A model generated the notes under the pieces. That model was not told where the DNA came from and searched no databases. It was given only the letters and a program-made list of their open reading frames with translations. A DNA stretch of 64,000 nt from assembly GCA_015522475.1 (NCBI GenBank), contig WAMF01000001.1:157469-221468 (forward strand). The letters run 5' to 3'. Position 1 is the stretch's first letter. Every line of letters begins with the position of its first letter. This stretch comes from Microcaldota archaeon. GTDB lineage: Archaea > Micrarchaeota > Micrarchaeia > Anstonellales > J096. Both the position numbers and the translations under genes were made by a program. Positions 45,580 through 55,500 of the stretch are shown in pieces.

Positions 45580-47196
45580 ATGCCTGTTATTTCTGCTCCT
45601 CTAGACTATCTGCTCAAGAAAACACATATAGAGTCAAAGGAAGAGCTCTTGGAAACGCTAAATGATATGGGTTATCCTTCAGAAGAGGAAGAAGATATTG
45701 TTTACGTAGAGCTCACTCCTGATAGATTAGATATGATACCCATTGAAGGCACAATACGAGCCGTGTTGAGCTTTAGAGGGGGTATCACAAGAGAGTACGC
45801 CTTTAAAGACGACACAAGCTTCGTCGATGTAAGAAATGAAGGTGTTGACCAAAGGCCTTTCATCTGTGGATTTCTTGCAGAAGGCGTCGAAGATAAAGAC
45901 TATCTCTACGAGAGCTTAATTGAAACGCAGGAAAAAATACACAAGACGTACGGTAGGAAAAGACGGAAAATAGCTATAGGCATCCATAACGCCGACAAAG
46001 TAGATTGGCGGAATGGATTAACATACAAGGCAGTGGATGATGTTGAGTTCGTGCCCCTTACTTGGACCAAATCCGCGACACTTGAGCAAATTTTGGAAGA
46101 ACACGAGAAAGGCCAGAAGTATGGCGCGTTAGTTAACAAGCCGTATCCTATGCTCTTCGACAGTAAAGGTGTTATATCCTTTCCACCCATCATAAACAGT
46201 GAGCGCACGAAAGTGGATGAACACACAGAAAACTTCTTGGTCGACATAACAGGCACAAATGAATATGCTATCCAATCAACAGCCAAGGTTTTTGCAACGG
46301 CCTTCGCAGATAGAGGAGCAAAAATAACCCCTTTCAAGGTCAATGGCCAGACGTGCTTCAACTTACATAGGCGAGCACTTAAATTGACACTTGAAAGAGT
46401 TAAAGTTATAGGAGGTGTGAAGCTCTCTTTTGATGAAGTTGCTGCTTATCTTAAGAAAGCAGACATTCTTGCGGAAAAAGTCAAAGCCGAGGATCCCAGC
46501 AACGACGAAATTGTTGCGCATGTGCCTACTTATAGAATAGACATAAGTAGAGATGTGGATGTCATTGAAGAAGTTCTTATAGGGTATGGTTACAACAATA
46601 TTGAAGCTAAAGAGCCAGAAGTGTGGCAAGACGGTTCATTGCTAGACAGATGGGAGAAAGAAAGGAATGCCATGCTCAGAATGGGCTTTTGGGAGATTTT
46701 TGGCTACTACCTTGTAAGTGCATCTCTTCAGGAGAAGCTTGGCTTAGACCAAATAAAAGTGGTTGCTTCAGCTACACAAGAACATAACAGCTTAAGGCGC
46801 TCTACACTTTTAACGCTCCTCATGGCCGAAGAAAAGAACAAGATGGTTAAGTTGCCACATAAATTTTTTGAATCAGGAAAAATATATTTGCCCAATATAA
46901 AGAAGAAGCTCAATGAGTTGGGCTTTCTTGTTACAGATAAGGAAGTGAGTGTCGAGAGGGGCGTTGCCATAGTCAAGCGCTTCGCAAGAGAGCTGGGCTG
47001 CAACAACCTAGAGGTAAAAGAAGGTGCCTTTGAGCTTGAGCACTTCTTCATAAAAGGCAGGGTACACACCCTCTCTTTTTGCAAATACAAAGCCGTCGTG
47101 GGCGAGCTAAACCCTAACATCAATGAGATGTTCAACATAATAAATCCTATGCTAGCTGGCTTCATACGAAAGACAGAAGGAGAAAGTAAGAACTGA
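45580..47196 (+). CDS. pheT: Phenylalanyl-tRNA synthetase beta subunit
   Basis: This is the non-catalytic subunit of the alpha2-beta2 PheRS, carrying the B3/B4 editing domain and B5. VYVELTPDRLDMIPIEG is the conserved N-terminal signature of the archaeal/eukaryotic short form. The length of 538 residues fits this form rather than the bacterial one of about 800. A TTAAAATG box lies about 26 nt before the ATG, which suggests a leaderless mRNA. The alpha subunit is not in the window, so the two genes are not adjacent here. Confidence 0.94.
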   Translation: MPVISAPLDYLLKKTHIESKEELLETLNDMGYPSEEEEDIVYVELTPDRLDMIPIEGTIRAVLSFRGGITREYAFKDDTSFVDVRNEGVDQRPFICGFLAEGVEDKDYLYESLIETQEKIHKTYGRKRRKIAIGIHNADKVDWRNGLTYKAVDDVEFVPLTWTKSATLEQILEEHEKGQKYGALVNKPYPMLFDSKGVISFPPIINSERTKVDEHTENFLVDITGTNEYAIQSTAKVFATAFADRGAKITPFKVNGQTCFNLHRRALKLTLERVKVIGGVKLSFDEVAAYLKKADILAEKVKAEDPSNDEIVAHVPTYRIDISRDVDVIEEVLIGYGYNNIEAKEPEVWQDGSLLDRWEKERNAMLRMGFWEIFGYYLVSASLQEKLGLDQIKVVASATQEHNSLRRSTLLTLLMAEEKNKMVKLPHKFFESGKIYLPNIKKKLNELGFLVTDKEVSVERGVAIVKRFARELGCNNLEVKEGAFELEHFFIKGRVHTLSFCKYKAVVGELNPNINEMFNIINPMLAGFIRKTEGESKN

Positions 47197-47305
47197 TACG
47201 TGTAGGATAATACTATATGAGGTAATTAAGAAGGGAATGAATAAAGGCCGCGACACGTATTTTGAATTAAGCATTGGTATCTCCCTGATTTGGTCTTATT
47301 AAGGC

Positions 47306-50300
47306 TTAAGCCGTAAAAAAGTCCTCTAAGCTATTTTGTTTTACAGTGTCCTCCTTGCCGAATACACTATCTATCTCCTTTCTAACAAGGTCTATTCTTT
47401 GTTTTAAATATTTAGATAGGCCGAATTGTTGTATAAGTCTTTCTGTCAGCTTCAAGTACTTTTCTATACCGCCTTTATGGATGGTCAAAGTAAGGTTGCC
47501 ACCACATTTTACGCATCTACCTGTGAGGGGTATACGCCTATATTTCTCGTTGCATCTTGTGCATCTGAATTGCTGCCTACCGTATTTGCGCAGATTGCCG
47601 TATATATCTGGTATGAAGTGGCTCTGTATGACGCGCAGGATTGCATCTTTCTCGTCTACCGCTCTTATCTTTTTCATGACTTCTAATTCTACCTCTGCCT
47701 TTTCCTCCATGCTCTTAAGAGTTGTATACCTGCTCTGGAGGGGACCGTCGTGGAGTCTAGCTCCAGCATGACTGAATTTTATTCCTCTGTAAGGGTTGCC
47801 TTCTTTTATCATGTCTATGACGAGCTTTACTTTCACTTTTCCTGGACTCTCTCCTCTATAGGCCGCTTCGTAAAAATCCCAATTGTAACTATCAACAACT
47901 TCCATGACATGTACTTCGTCATCTACTTCTTTTGGATTAATTATAACGTTTAGGACGAGGGGGGTATCCATCGTGCCGCCTCTTCCTGTGCCGAGATACC
48001 TCTTAGAAAAGTTTATCAGTGCATCCAAAAGGAGCATGATGCTGTCTTCGTCTCCATCTGTATTCCTGCGCTTGGCTGTGTGGAAGTAAGGATGACCATA
48101 ACCTACCTTTGCCTTCGTAAATCCTATTATGCGGGCCACGTTGCCAGCTGAGGTGTGAGGGCTTAGCCCTATGACAAGCTTGCCGACTAAGTCTTCTTTT
48201 GTCTCGACGTTGTAGTATGGCTCCATACCATAAAGCTTAACAAGCATCTCGTCTACGAATTTCGCTGTATTGACGAGGTCTTTGGTTATAAATTCGCTTA
48301 CGATAATATCTTGAGGAAAGAGCTCTACAATCTGCTCTTCGCTTCTGAGCTCTTCGCCATATACATCTTTTGTATAGCCGAGCTCTCTCAGCTTTTCAAC
48401 ACTTGTGCCAATGTCTTTAACGTAGAAGTGCGTAAGTGGCACGTCTGTGGCATCGAACCGAATAGTTCCATCTTTGAAAACCATGAGGCCATACTTTGCC
48501 CTAAGGAAACCTTTTTCTAACCTTTCAGGAATTTTCTCGTCGCTGATAAGGCCTTTAACACCAATTACAGCACTGCCATTACTCCCGTTTGTGCCACCAA
48601 GCCTTTCCTTCATCTTATCATAGAGCTCTATAAAATCTAAGCTTATTGTCTTAGGCTTTAATGCAACAGTCTCGACGTTGCAGAATGGGCAGACGGAGAA
48701 AGGCAAGACACGTTGGCACTTAGGGCATTTGTAAGCCATAGCTTCAATATTAAGTTGACGGCGCTTTCTCTCTTTCATCTTGTTGTAGAGGTCTGTCAAG
48801 CCACGGGTTGTCGTGCCAGTTGGAAAGAGCACGTTTACACTACCTTCAATCTCACGCATCTTCGCTTTTTCTGGCCGACCCATCCTTGCGCCTATATATG
48901 TGCCACCCTTGTCTCTCAAGTCTAAGCTTGACAGTCTCCTGAGCACCCACAGTGTTTTGCTTTCGTTGTAGATGTATGCGTGTTCCTTATCGAGCTCATT
49001 GATACTTTTTTGCTTTGCCTCCTCGACGAGTGCCTTTAGCTTCTCCAACTCATACTTCTCCAATGTTTCGTGCAGTATAGTCCACCACTTCTCTTCTAAG
49101 ATGGCTTTTCCATCCTTATAATCATGTTCTATGCCAAGAAGCTCCAACATGCGCTTTTCTTTACTGTCTTTTTCAGCTTCTAGCGCATATGCAGGGACGC
49201 TTTCTCCATTTTCCTTCTCTACTGCTAGTTTTTTGGCCTTTGCATTCAAAAAGGTGTGCAATTCTATGAGCTCTTCTGGGCTTAGCTCGTCCCAATAGAG
49301 CAAAGCAGAGGGATGAAGAGCTATATTCTCATTTCTCGCCCATGCAAACGCTTCTTTAACATCCTTTGGATGGTTGCCCAGCTTTTCCCATAAACCTTTT
49401 TTCTTCATCTCAGCTTCCCATATCTCTTCTACATAGCCGGGATACATTAGCTCTGTGTTTGATTTTAGGAAGTCGCCGTAACTCACAAGTATGTCACCGA
49501 GATGTATGATTTCTTCAATTTCGCTCTTTAATTCTATGGCTTGCTGCCGCGTCTTTAACTGCTTGACGCTGCCGTCTTTTAGACCTACAATAGGCCCTTC
49601 TATGTCCTCGCTGCTTACGACGACCATACCCTTGCCCGGCTTTTCAACCTTCATCTGCGTGCCATAGGCTAGAAAGCCGCTCGTTATTTCCATCGTAGCG
49701 GGATGTATGGCCTTTGACATTATACCTGTGGTGAATGTGCGGCCGTATCTAAGCCTAAAGCCGCCCTTTTGCGACGGATGCGCTATGACAGGCCGGCCTG
49801 CTACAAGCCCATCGAGGTAAACATCTGCTTTGCTTTTTCCTCCTTTAACTGGCGCCAGCTCCTTTATGAATAGCCACTCATCTAAATTAAAGCGCTTGGC
49901 AAACTTGTGCACTTTTGCTGCCTTTTGAAGAAGGCCCTCACACACGACGAGTGCCACGCCCCCCCTTATCCTATTTGTGGAGACACGCGGCGCATCTCTA
50001 TGGGCGCTTACCTCTTCTTTTTCGGTGGGATCGCCATCTATACAGACTGGGCTGCGCTTGAGCACTTCTCTTATGTGATTTTCATTGTGTGGGTAATATT
50101 GAAGCCTAGAGACGCGCGAGTGGTAAATTTGTATTTCCTCTACAACCCTCTCCTCTTCTTCGTCTGTTATCTCAAAGGCAGGTATGTCAAGCGTTCTTCT
50201 GGCCACGTCCGCTAGCAGAACAGTAAGGGCTGCTGTTGTGCCGCCGGCACTTCGTATGGGTCCTGCATAGTAAATGGCAACATATTTTTGCCCTCTAAAT

Positions 50301-50680
50301 TCTTCTATTCTCACGCGTGATATGCCCTCTGTTGGAGCAACCAAAACACCTTCTGTTAAAATAGCTGTGCCTATCCTCACAGCCATCTCAATTCTCTCGT
50401 TGACGTCTCCTCTTACGAGTTGGCCTCTTGCTACTTCCTCGACGATTTTGAATGCCATCTCAACTCGGTCCAAGCCTTCTTTTTCAAGCTCTTCTATACG
50501 CTGTTTTATGCCCTTTATGCCAAGAAGCCCCTCGACTCTGCCAGCTACGTTTTCAGCTATCTTTATTTCAACTTCGTCGCTGGGGTCGAGATGTTTAACT
50601 CTGGCTTTTTGGGCAATAGCATAGGCTCTATCTGCTTCAGCCTTTAGCCTTTCGTAGTATTGTCTTGTCTCTTCATCCAT
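47306..50680 (-). CDS. polC: DNA polymerase D large (catalytic) subunit DP2
   Basis: This is the catalytic subunit of the archaeal replicative PolD. Typical elements include YYAGPIRSAGGTTAA near residue 138, the HPATMEITSGF region, the catalytic stretch LGTGRGGTMDTPLVL near residue 900 and an N-D-E type active site in the same part. Two zinc fingers are visible (CPKCQ ... CPFC near residue 650; CTRCNEKY ... CVKCGG near residue 1060). The C-terminal QNSLEDFF is a clean PCNA box. No intein is present; DP2 often carries one. It lies behind DP1 in an operon (31-bp gap). Confidence 0.97.
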   Translation of the reverse strand: MDEETRQYYERLKAEADRAYAIAQKARVKHLDPSDEVEIKIAENVAGRVEGLLGIKGIKQRIEELEKEGLDRVEMAFKIVEEVARGQLVRGDVNERIEMAVRIGTAILTEGVLVAPTEGISRVRIEEFRGQKYVAIYYAGPIRSAGGTTAALTVLLADVARRTLDIPAFEITDEEEERVVEEIQIYHSRVSRLQYYPHNENHIREVLKRSPVCIDGDPTEKEEVSAHRDAPRVSTNRIRGGVALVVCEGLLQKAAKVHKFAKRFNLDEWLFIKELAPVKGGKSKADVYLDGLVAGRPVIAHPSQKGGFRLRYGRTFTTGIMSKAIHPATMEITSGFLAYGTQMKVEKPGKGMVVVSSEDIEGPIVGLKDGSVKQLKTRQQAIELKSEIEEIIHLGDILVSYGDFLKSNTELMYPGYVEEIWEAEMKKKGLWEKLGNHPKDVKEAFAWARNENIALHPSALLYWDELSPEELIELHTFLNAKAKKLAVEKENGESVPAYALEAEKDSKEKRMLELLGIEHDYKDGKAILEEKWWTILHETLEKYELEKLKALVEEAKQKSINELDKEHAYIYNESKTLWVLRRLSSLDLRDKGGTYIGARMGRPEKAKMREIEGSVNVLFPTGTTTRGLTDLYNKMKERKRRQLNIEAMAYKCPKCQRVLPFSVCPFCNVETVALKPKTISLDFIELYDKMKERLGGTNGSNGSAVIGVKGLISDEKIPERLEKGFLRAKYGLMVFKDGTIRFDATDVPLTHFYVKDIGTSVEKLRELGYTKDVYGEELRSEEQIVELFPQDIIVSEFITKDLVNTAKFVDEMLVKLYGMEPYYNVETKEDLVGKLVIGLSPHTSAGNVARIIGFTKAKVGYGHPYFHTAKRRNTDGDEDSIMLLLDALINFSKRYLGTGRGGTMDTPLVLNVIINPKEVDDEVHVMEVVDSYNWDFYEAAYRGESPGKVKVKLVIDMIKEGNPYRGIKFSHAGARLHDGPLQSRYTTLKSMEEKAEVELEVMKKIRAVDEKDAILRVIQSHFIPDIYGNLRKYGRQQFRCTRCNEKYRRIPLTGRCVKCGGNLTLTIHKGGIEKYLKLTERLIQQFGLSKYLKQRIDLVRKEIDSVFGKEDTVKQNSLEDFFTA

Positions 50681-50711
50681 TCTTTCCCTCTACAGTAGCA
50701 GGCCTGTTTAC

Positions 50712-52037
50712 TTATACTTCTGTGTTCAAGTCTAGAATACCAAAACGCTTATCCTTGAAGTCATATATGGGGACTTTGCCCGGTGTAGGCACATGCCCTT
50801 GCTTTATCTGATATGGTGTCATACCTTGGAATGTGCCGGAGTTTATGAGCACTATACCTTTGTATTTGGCTTGTGCATTTCTGTGCACATGACCTGTATG
50901 AAATATGTGTGGGATTTCGTCTATAACCATATAATCTGCCTCGCCGGGTACAATGGGATTTGAGCCGTAAACAGGGCTAAGGTGTCGCCTGACAAGAATT
51001 TCTTTAAGCGTTTGCTCAATGTGTATATTATCCAAGCCGGGTATGCTCGACTTTACAGCGTCAAAAGACGTGCCGTGATATAGGAGGTGTTTGTAGCCTT
51101 CTATGGTGACAAATGAAGGGTTAGGTAGAGAGTGGATGTCGCGTGTGAACAGGCCTTTTTCCATGGGCTCCATAGGCTCGCCTCTCCTCACGGCGTCGTG
51201 GTTGCCTGGGATAACTACAACTTCTATATAGTCTGGCAGCTCATTCAGAAAGTGGTCGAACCTCTCATATTGCTTATAGATGTCTGTAATTGTAAGCTCC
51301 TTCTCTTGCCCGGGATATATACCAATACCATCAACGAGGTCTCCACCAATGATCACATACTTTATTCTGCCAGCAATTTCTTTCTTTTCAGCCGGCTCTT
51401 TAAGCCATTTAATGAGTCTGTAAAAGTACTTCTCGATTGTGAACCTGCTGCCTAGATGTGTGTCCGATATATAAAGAGCGGCAACTTCTTTTTCAACTGT
51501 TGGCTGCTCGACCCTTTCTCTTATGTCGGGCCATTCAAAATCGTCTACAATAAAGAGCTCGCCGTTGCTTGCAACCCGGCCATAAACTCTTATGACGTCG
51601 TCGTTTGCTATGCGCGCGGCTCTCTCTTTAAGCACCTCGTTATCCTTGCTTATAAGCGCGACTACCCTTCCTTCCAGGTCATCCAAGTAAAGAAGGACAT
51701 GGCCTTTTTTGCTCTCTCTCTTTTCATATACCATACCCACTAAGACAAGCTCTTCACCATGAAAATGCTCCTTACGGACGCTGCTTGAAGTGATCTCTAT
51801 ACCTCTATAAGCTGGCCCAAAGAGACGTCTTATCTTTTTAAAGCGATCCTGAAACAGGGTGGTGAAGCCTTCTACACCTTCTCTACTTTTTACAAATTTT
51901 ATGGAGCGCTCACTAACTCGTATGTCAGCTTCATACTCTCTTGCTACTGGCTTGAAAAAATCCTGCCTTCTGACCTCTACGCTTTTTGCATTCTCAACCT
52001 CTGCTTCAACAGCTTGCCTTTCTTCAACTCCTTCCAT
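50712..52037 (-). CDS. polB: DNA polymerase D small (exonuclease) subunit DP1
   Basis: This subunit supplies the 3'-5' proofreading nuclease. An OB fold (about 95-175) precedes the calcineurin-like phosphoesterase domain with SDTHLGS, GGDLVDGIG, IPGNHDAVRR and HTGHVHRN, all metal-binding motifs intact. At 441 residues it is on the short side because the N-terminal extension is small. The start was set at the ATG 52037, with an AAAGGTGAT site nine bases before it; a GTG at 52046 is the alternative. UPF0147 is directly upstream (about 24 bp) and DP2 directly downstream. Confidence 0.95.
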   Translation of the reverse strand: MEGVEERQAVEAEVENAKSVEVRRQDFFKPVAREYEADIRVSERSIKFVKSREGVEGFTTLFQDRFKKIRRLFGPAYRGIEITSSSVRKEHFHGEELVLVGMVYEKRESKKGHVLLYLDDLEGRVVALISKDNEVLKERAARIANDDVIRVYGRVASNGELFIVDDFEWPDIRERVEQPTVEKEVAALYISDTHLGSRFTIEKYFYRLIKWLKEPAEKKEIAGRIKYVIIGGDLVDGIGIYPGQEKELTITDIYKQYERFDHFLNELPDYIEVVVIPGNHDAVRRGEPMEPMEKGLFTRDIHSLPNPSFVTIEGYKHLLYHGTSFDAVKSSIPGLDNIHIEQTLKEILVRRHLSPVYGSNPIVPGEADYMVIDEIPHIFHTGHVHRNAQAKYKGIVLINSGTFQGMTPYQIKQGHVPTPGKVPIYDFKDKRFGILDLNTEV

Positions 52038-52060
52038 ATGTTTCACATCACCTTTTGCAT

Positions 52061-52318
52061 CTATGCCTTAACAGTCTCGATTTCTGACAGTATGTTGAAG
52101 AGCTTTACTCTTATGTGGCTTATGAGATTGGGATCTTCTGTGAGCCTCTCAATATTGTATGTAAGGTTAGACAGTTTAACAACTAAATCCCCCTCTTTGG
52201 AGCGGAGCTGAGCTACACCATCTTCCATAGCCTTCTTTACATTTTTTGGAGCTAGTGGATCGTTTGCCACATCTTCCATAAGGGAGATCAACGTGCTTAA
52301 TCTTACCTTCTTTGCCAT
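52061..52318 (-). CDS. UPF0147 family protein
   Basis: This 85-residue helical protein matches the archaeal UPF0147 pattern: DVANDPLAPKNVKKAMEDG, followed by a central helix and LTEDPNLISHIRVKLFNIL. It has no known function but is widespread in archaea. It is the first gene of the operon UPF0147-DP1-DP2, which links it to replication by position only. GGGGTGG lies about five bases before the ATG. Confidence 0.9.
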   Translation of the reverse strand: MAKKVRLSTLISLMEDVANDPLAPKNVKKAMEDGVAQLRSKEGDLVVKLSNLTYNIERLTEDPNLISHIRVKLFNILSEIETVKA

Positions 52319-52581
52319 ATTTCCACCCCTTTTTTCCGTGAGTATAAAGAGCCTCTTGCCAACTAGCAGCTATCCACTATTGACAAATTTCTGCTCCTTG
52401 TTTTATGAATCCAACCTTTTTTAACATTAACAGCTGTCGCTTAAAAAGTTAGGAAAGGTTGTTGTAAGTGAAGCTTGTTGGCAGCTCTCTTGCATCTTAG
52501 TATTTGCCTTTCTATTTGCTTTTCGGTTTTATTCATAGCCCTCTTAGAAAGCTTTAAATACATTGCAGACAATTCTTTATC
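52319..52581. promoter_or_regulatory. Divergent intergenic region with leaderless promoter of the giant gene
   Basis: The sequence CTTTAAATA (52552-52560) lies 25 nt before the ATG of the 2202-residue gene. The rest is AT-rich and shows no further gene. Confidence 0.5.
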
Positions 52582-55500
52582 ATGGACAATGCGGGCAAGC
52601 CAAGGGGCCTTTTTTCTTCAAGTTTCATGCTTCTTTTTGTCGCTTTAATGGTTGTTTTTTCAGTTGGCTTTGCCCTCACGTGCAAGAATGTGCTTAAACC
52701 CGTTGTTTCCACTACTCTTTCTGTAAACGTCGAAGAATATCAGCTTAGCATGTATGTCATGGCAAGCTGTGCAGGTACTTTTTATTCTATAAGCTCAGCG
52801 CCTGTCGTGCTGCTCTTGGGTGGGGAAGGTTTGAAACTGCCGACTACAGACGGAAGCTTAGTCGATTGTACCGCCAGCAAGCCCTGTCTGTTTGCTGCTA
52901 TAACCGATGAGCAAGGCAACTTAGCCGTAGATTACAGAGCGCTCTCGCTTTTCTGGAATGTGGACAAAGATGCCTTCAAAAGTGCTGCCGTTGTGGGTAT
53001 TATACCTTATTATGACCCTAATGACTTTTGCAATGTCAAGCAGGCTTTGAATATAGACTCCGATAGCGATTGGGGCCGCTACGCTAATATAAAGACAGCC
53101 CCTACTTCGTTTAAAGACTTACCTACATTTCCGGCGGACAGCCTTGTGTATGGGCATTCCCTCACTGAATACAAAGATAAGGAAAAGTTGCCTGTAGCCA
53201 AGATGGTCGATGCAGCGGGCAATGAGTTGGAGGATTTTGCTCCCTCTTCAGCGGTTTATGGAATTAATCCTCCTCCTCCACCATCATCTTTGTCCTTTCA
53301 ATCTACAAGCAGCGGAGGGAATGAGCTGACCTGGCCTCTTTTCATGTGTGCCAGCGTCTTTGGCCTTCTCTTAGCTGCTGCTTATGCCTCAGGCCAAGAC
53401 ATCTTTTTCTGGTTCACGCTGACGCCAACTGGGAAGAGAGGAGCTATGTATACGTCAGCAGCTAATGTCTCGCAGATAAAAAATCTTCAAGTTAATAAGG
53501 GCGCGCCTTTATGGATGAGGTGGGTGAGCCTTGGCTATACTGTAGGTAAGAGTGTGCTAGGAGCAGTACTAGGTTGGGTGGAATTTGGGCGACAAATAGG
53601 TGGGGGAGGTAAAGAAAAAGGAAAGAAAGGTAAGGCTAAACCACAGGCTAAAAAAGGCAAAACAGGGAAGAAGCCGGGTTCACCGGGTTCTTCTGGAGCA
53701 GGTAAAAAAGGTGGTAAGGTTAAGCTCACTAAGACAGCTGCGAAGGGTGGGGGTAAAAAGGAGGTTGCAGTAGCAGCTCCTCCTTCAGCATCTTCGGGCA
53801 GTCACTTCTCCTTTGGGGAAGCATTGGATGTTGCAGGAGGATCTCATGGAGGAGGTTTCCTTGGAGCGCTCATTGCAGGAGAAACAGTAGCTGAGCATCC
53901 TTTCAAAGTGATCACGGCGTTTCTTGGAGAAAAAACCAGGGATGCATTAAGCAATTTGGAACGGAAAGGCAATAACCTCTCCTTTTCCCAAAGGGTTGCC
54001 AAAGCAATTCTGAAGATTTTTGCATGGTTTATGGGTGTTGAAACAGTTCAGGATAAGATTAAAAAGACTCAAAAAGAGATTGATAAGAAGAAAAAAGAGG
54101 CCGAAAAGGCTTCTGGTAAGGTGGCTGCTAAGTTGAAAGTTTTAATAAAGGAGTTGCAACATAAATTGAACATTATAAAAAAGAGATGGCAACAAGGTAA
54201 ATTAAGTGTTCAACAGGCCCAGAAGAAGCTGGCGCAGTTGAACAGCCTCATAAGCGTTCTAAACTTAGGCGAAAATTGTGGCTTAAATCTTGCTAATCCA
54301 GCTGTGGCTAGACTTGTCGACAGATATTTGAATTATCTGCAGTCTGGCCAGAGCGGAAAAGCCAAAAAGGCCTTTAATGAGCTGCTGAAGGCCTATGCAT
54401 TTGCCAAGGCATTAGGCAATAAGATAAAAGCGCTCAAAGGGAAACTGAAAGACCTGCAAAATCAGCTTAAAGCAACACTTAACAACAAGAGGAGGGCAGA
54501 AGTCACAAAAAAGATCAAGCTCATTCAGCAACAGATCAGCGTATATACCAATTTGAAAGGACTTATCCTTAATGGCGTGGCACAAGGTAAAACACTCTCC
54601 AGTATCAAAAAAGAACTCTCTACTCAAATTGGTAATCTCAATCAGGGTGCAAAGAGGATGCGAAATGCCATCAAAACCCTTTCAAAAGGGAAGGTTCAGA
54701 CACAAGAAAACTTGCAGAAGCTTGCTGGGCTGAACGAAAAATTACTCCAGCTAAAGAACCAGATCTCCTACATCTCTAGTATGCAACGAGCAATGAATGA
54801 TACGGCATCAAATAAGCTGGCAGATGCTTTGCAAAAACCATTTGCACACCAGGTTGCTGTTGCTGGTTTATCTCAAGCTATAGGGAAGGCATCCACAAGT
54901 ATACTCTATGATCTTCAGATGTTACAGTCAAAAAATCTGAACAAAGCCCAGAAGCAAAAACTCATTCAGAAGATAAAATCTGAGTGGAAGAATCTCTCTG
55001 CTATGTATGGCAAGAGAGAGGTAGAATTCAAATCCTTTATTCAATCAAGTGGTGGAGGGGCGGTTCTCAAGTCTTTAGGTGTGTCCAGTAAGGAAATTTC
55101 TTCCATGATGCCTTTAGCATTTGCCAAGGGCGAGCGTCAAGTTTACACTGCTTTAGCTGACGCTCTTTCAAGCAATAAAGTGTTAGCTAATGCATTGAAT
55201 GCTAAGGATCTTAAAGCAGCGGGTGCAGCTGTCACCGCTTCTCAAGCAAAAGCTAAGCTTGCATTACTCCAAAACACAGAAAAACAAGTAAATGCTTTAC
55301 TTGACAAGCTAAGCAACGCAAAAGATAAGACAAGAGAGGAGCTAAGTAGCGCTCAAAAGAACCTTCAAGAAGCAGAGAGACAATACTATGGTCTAAACAA
55401 AGTTATAAATGGGCAGCAAGCCATTGAATATTTTAACACCAATATCCATACTCTTCAAAGTCAGCTAGAGTCTCTTAGGGGAGAGATTAAAAGCGGAAAG

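Noticed and set aside
47306..50680. Intein in DP2
   Set aside because: The open frame has normal length (1124 residues) with continuous family motifs and no insertion or splice-junction Cys block.
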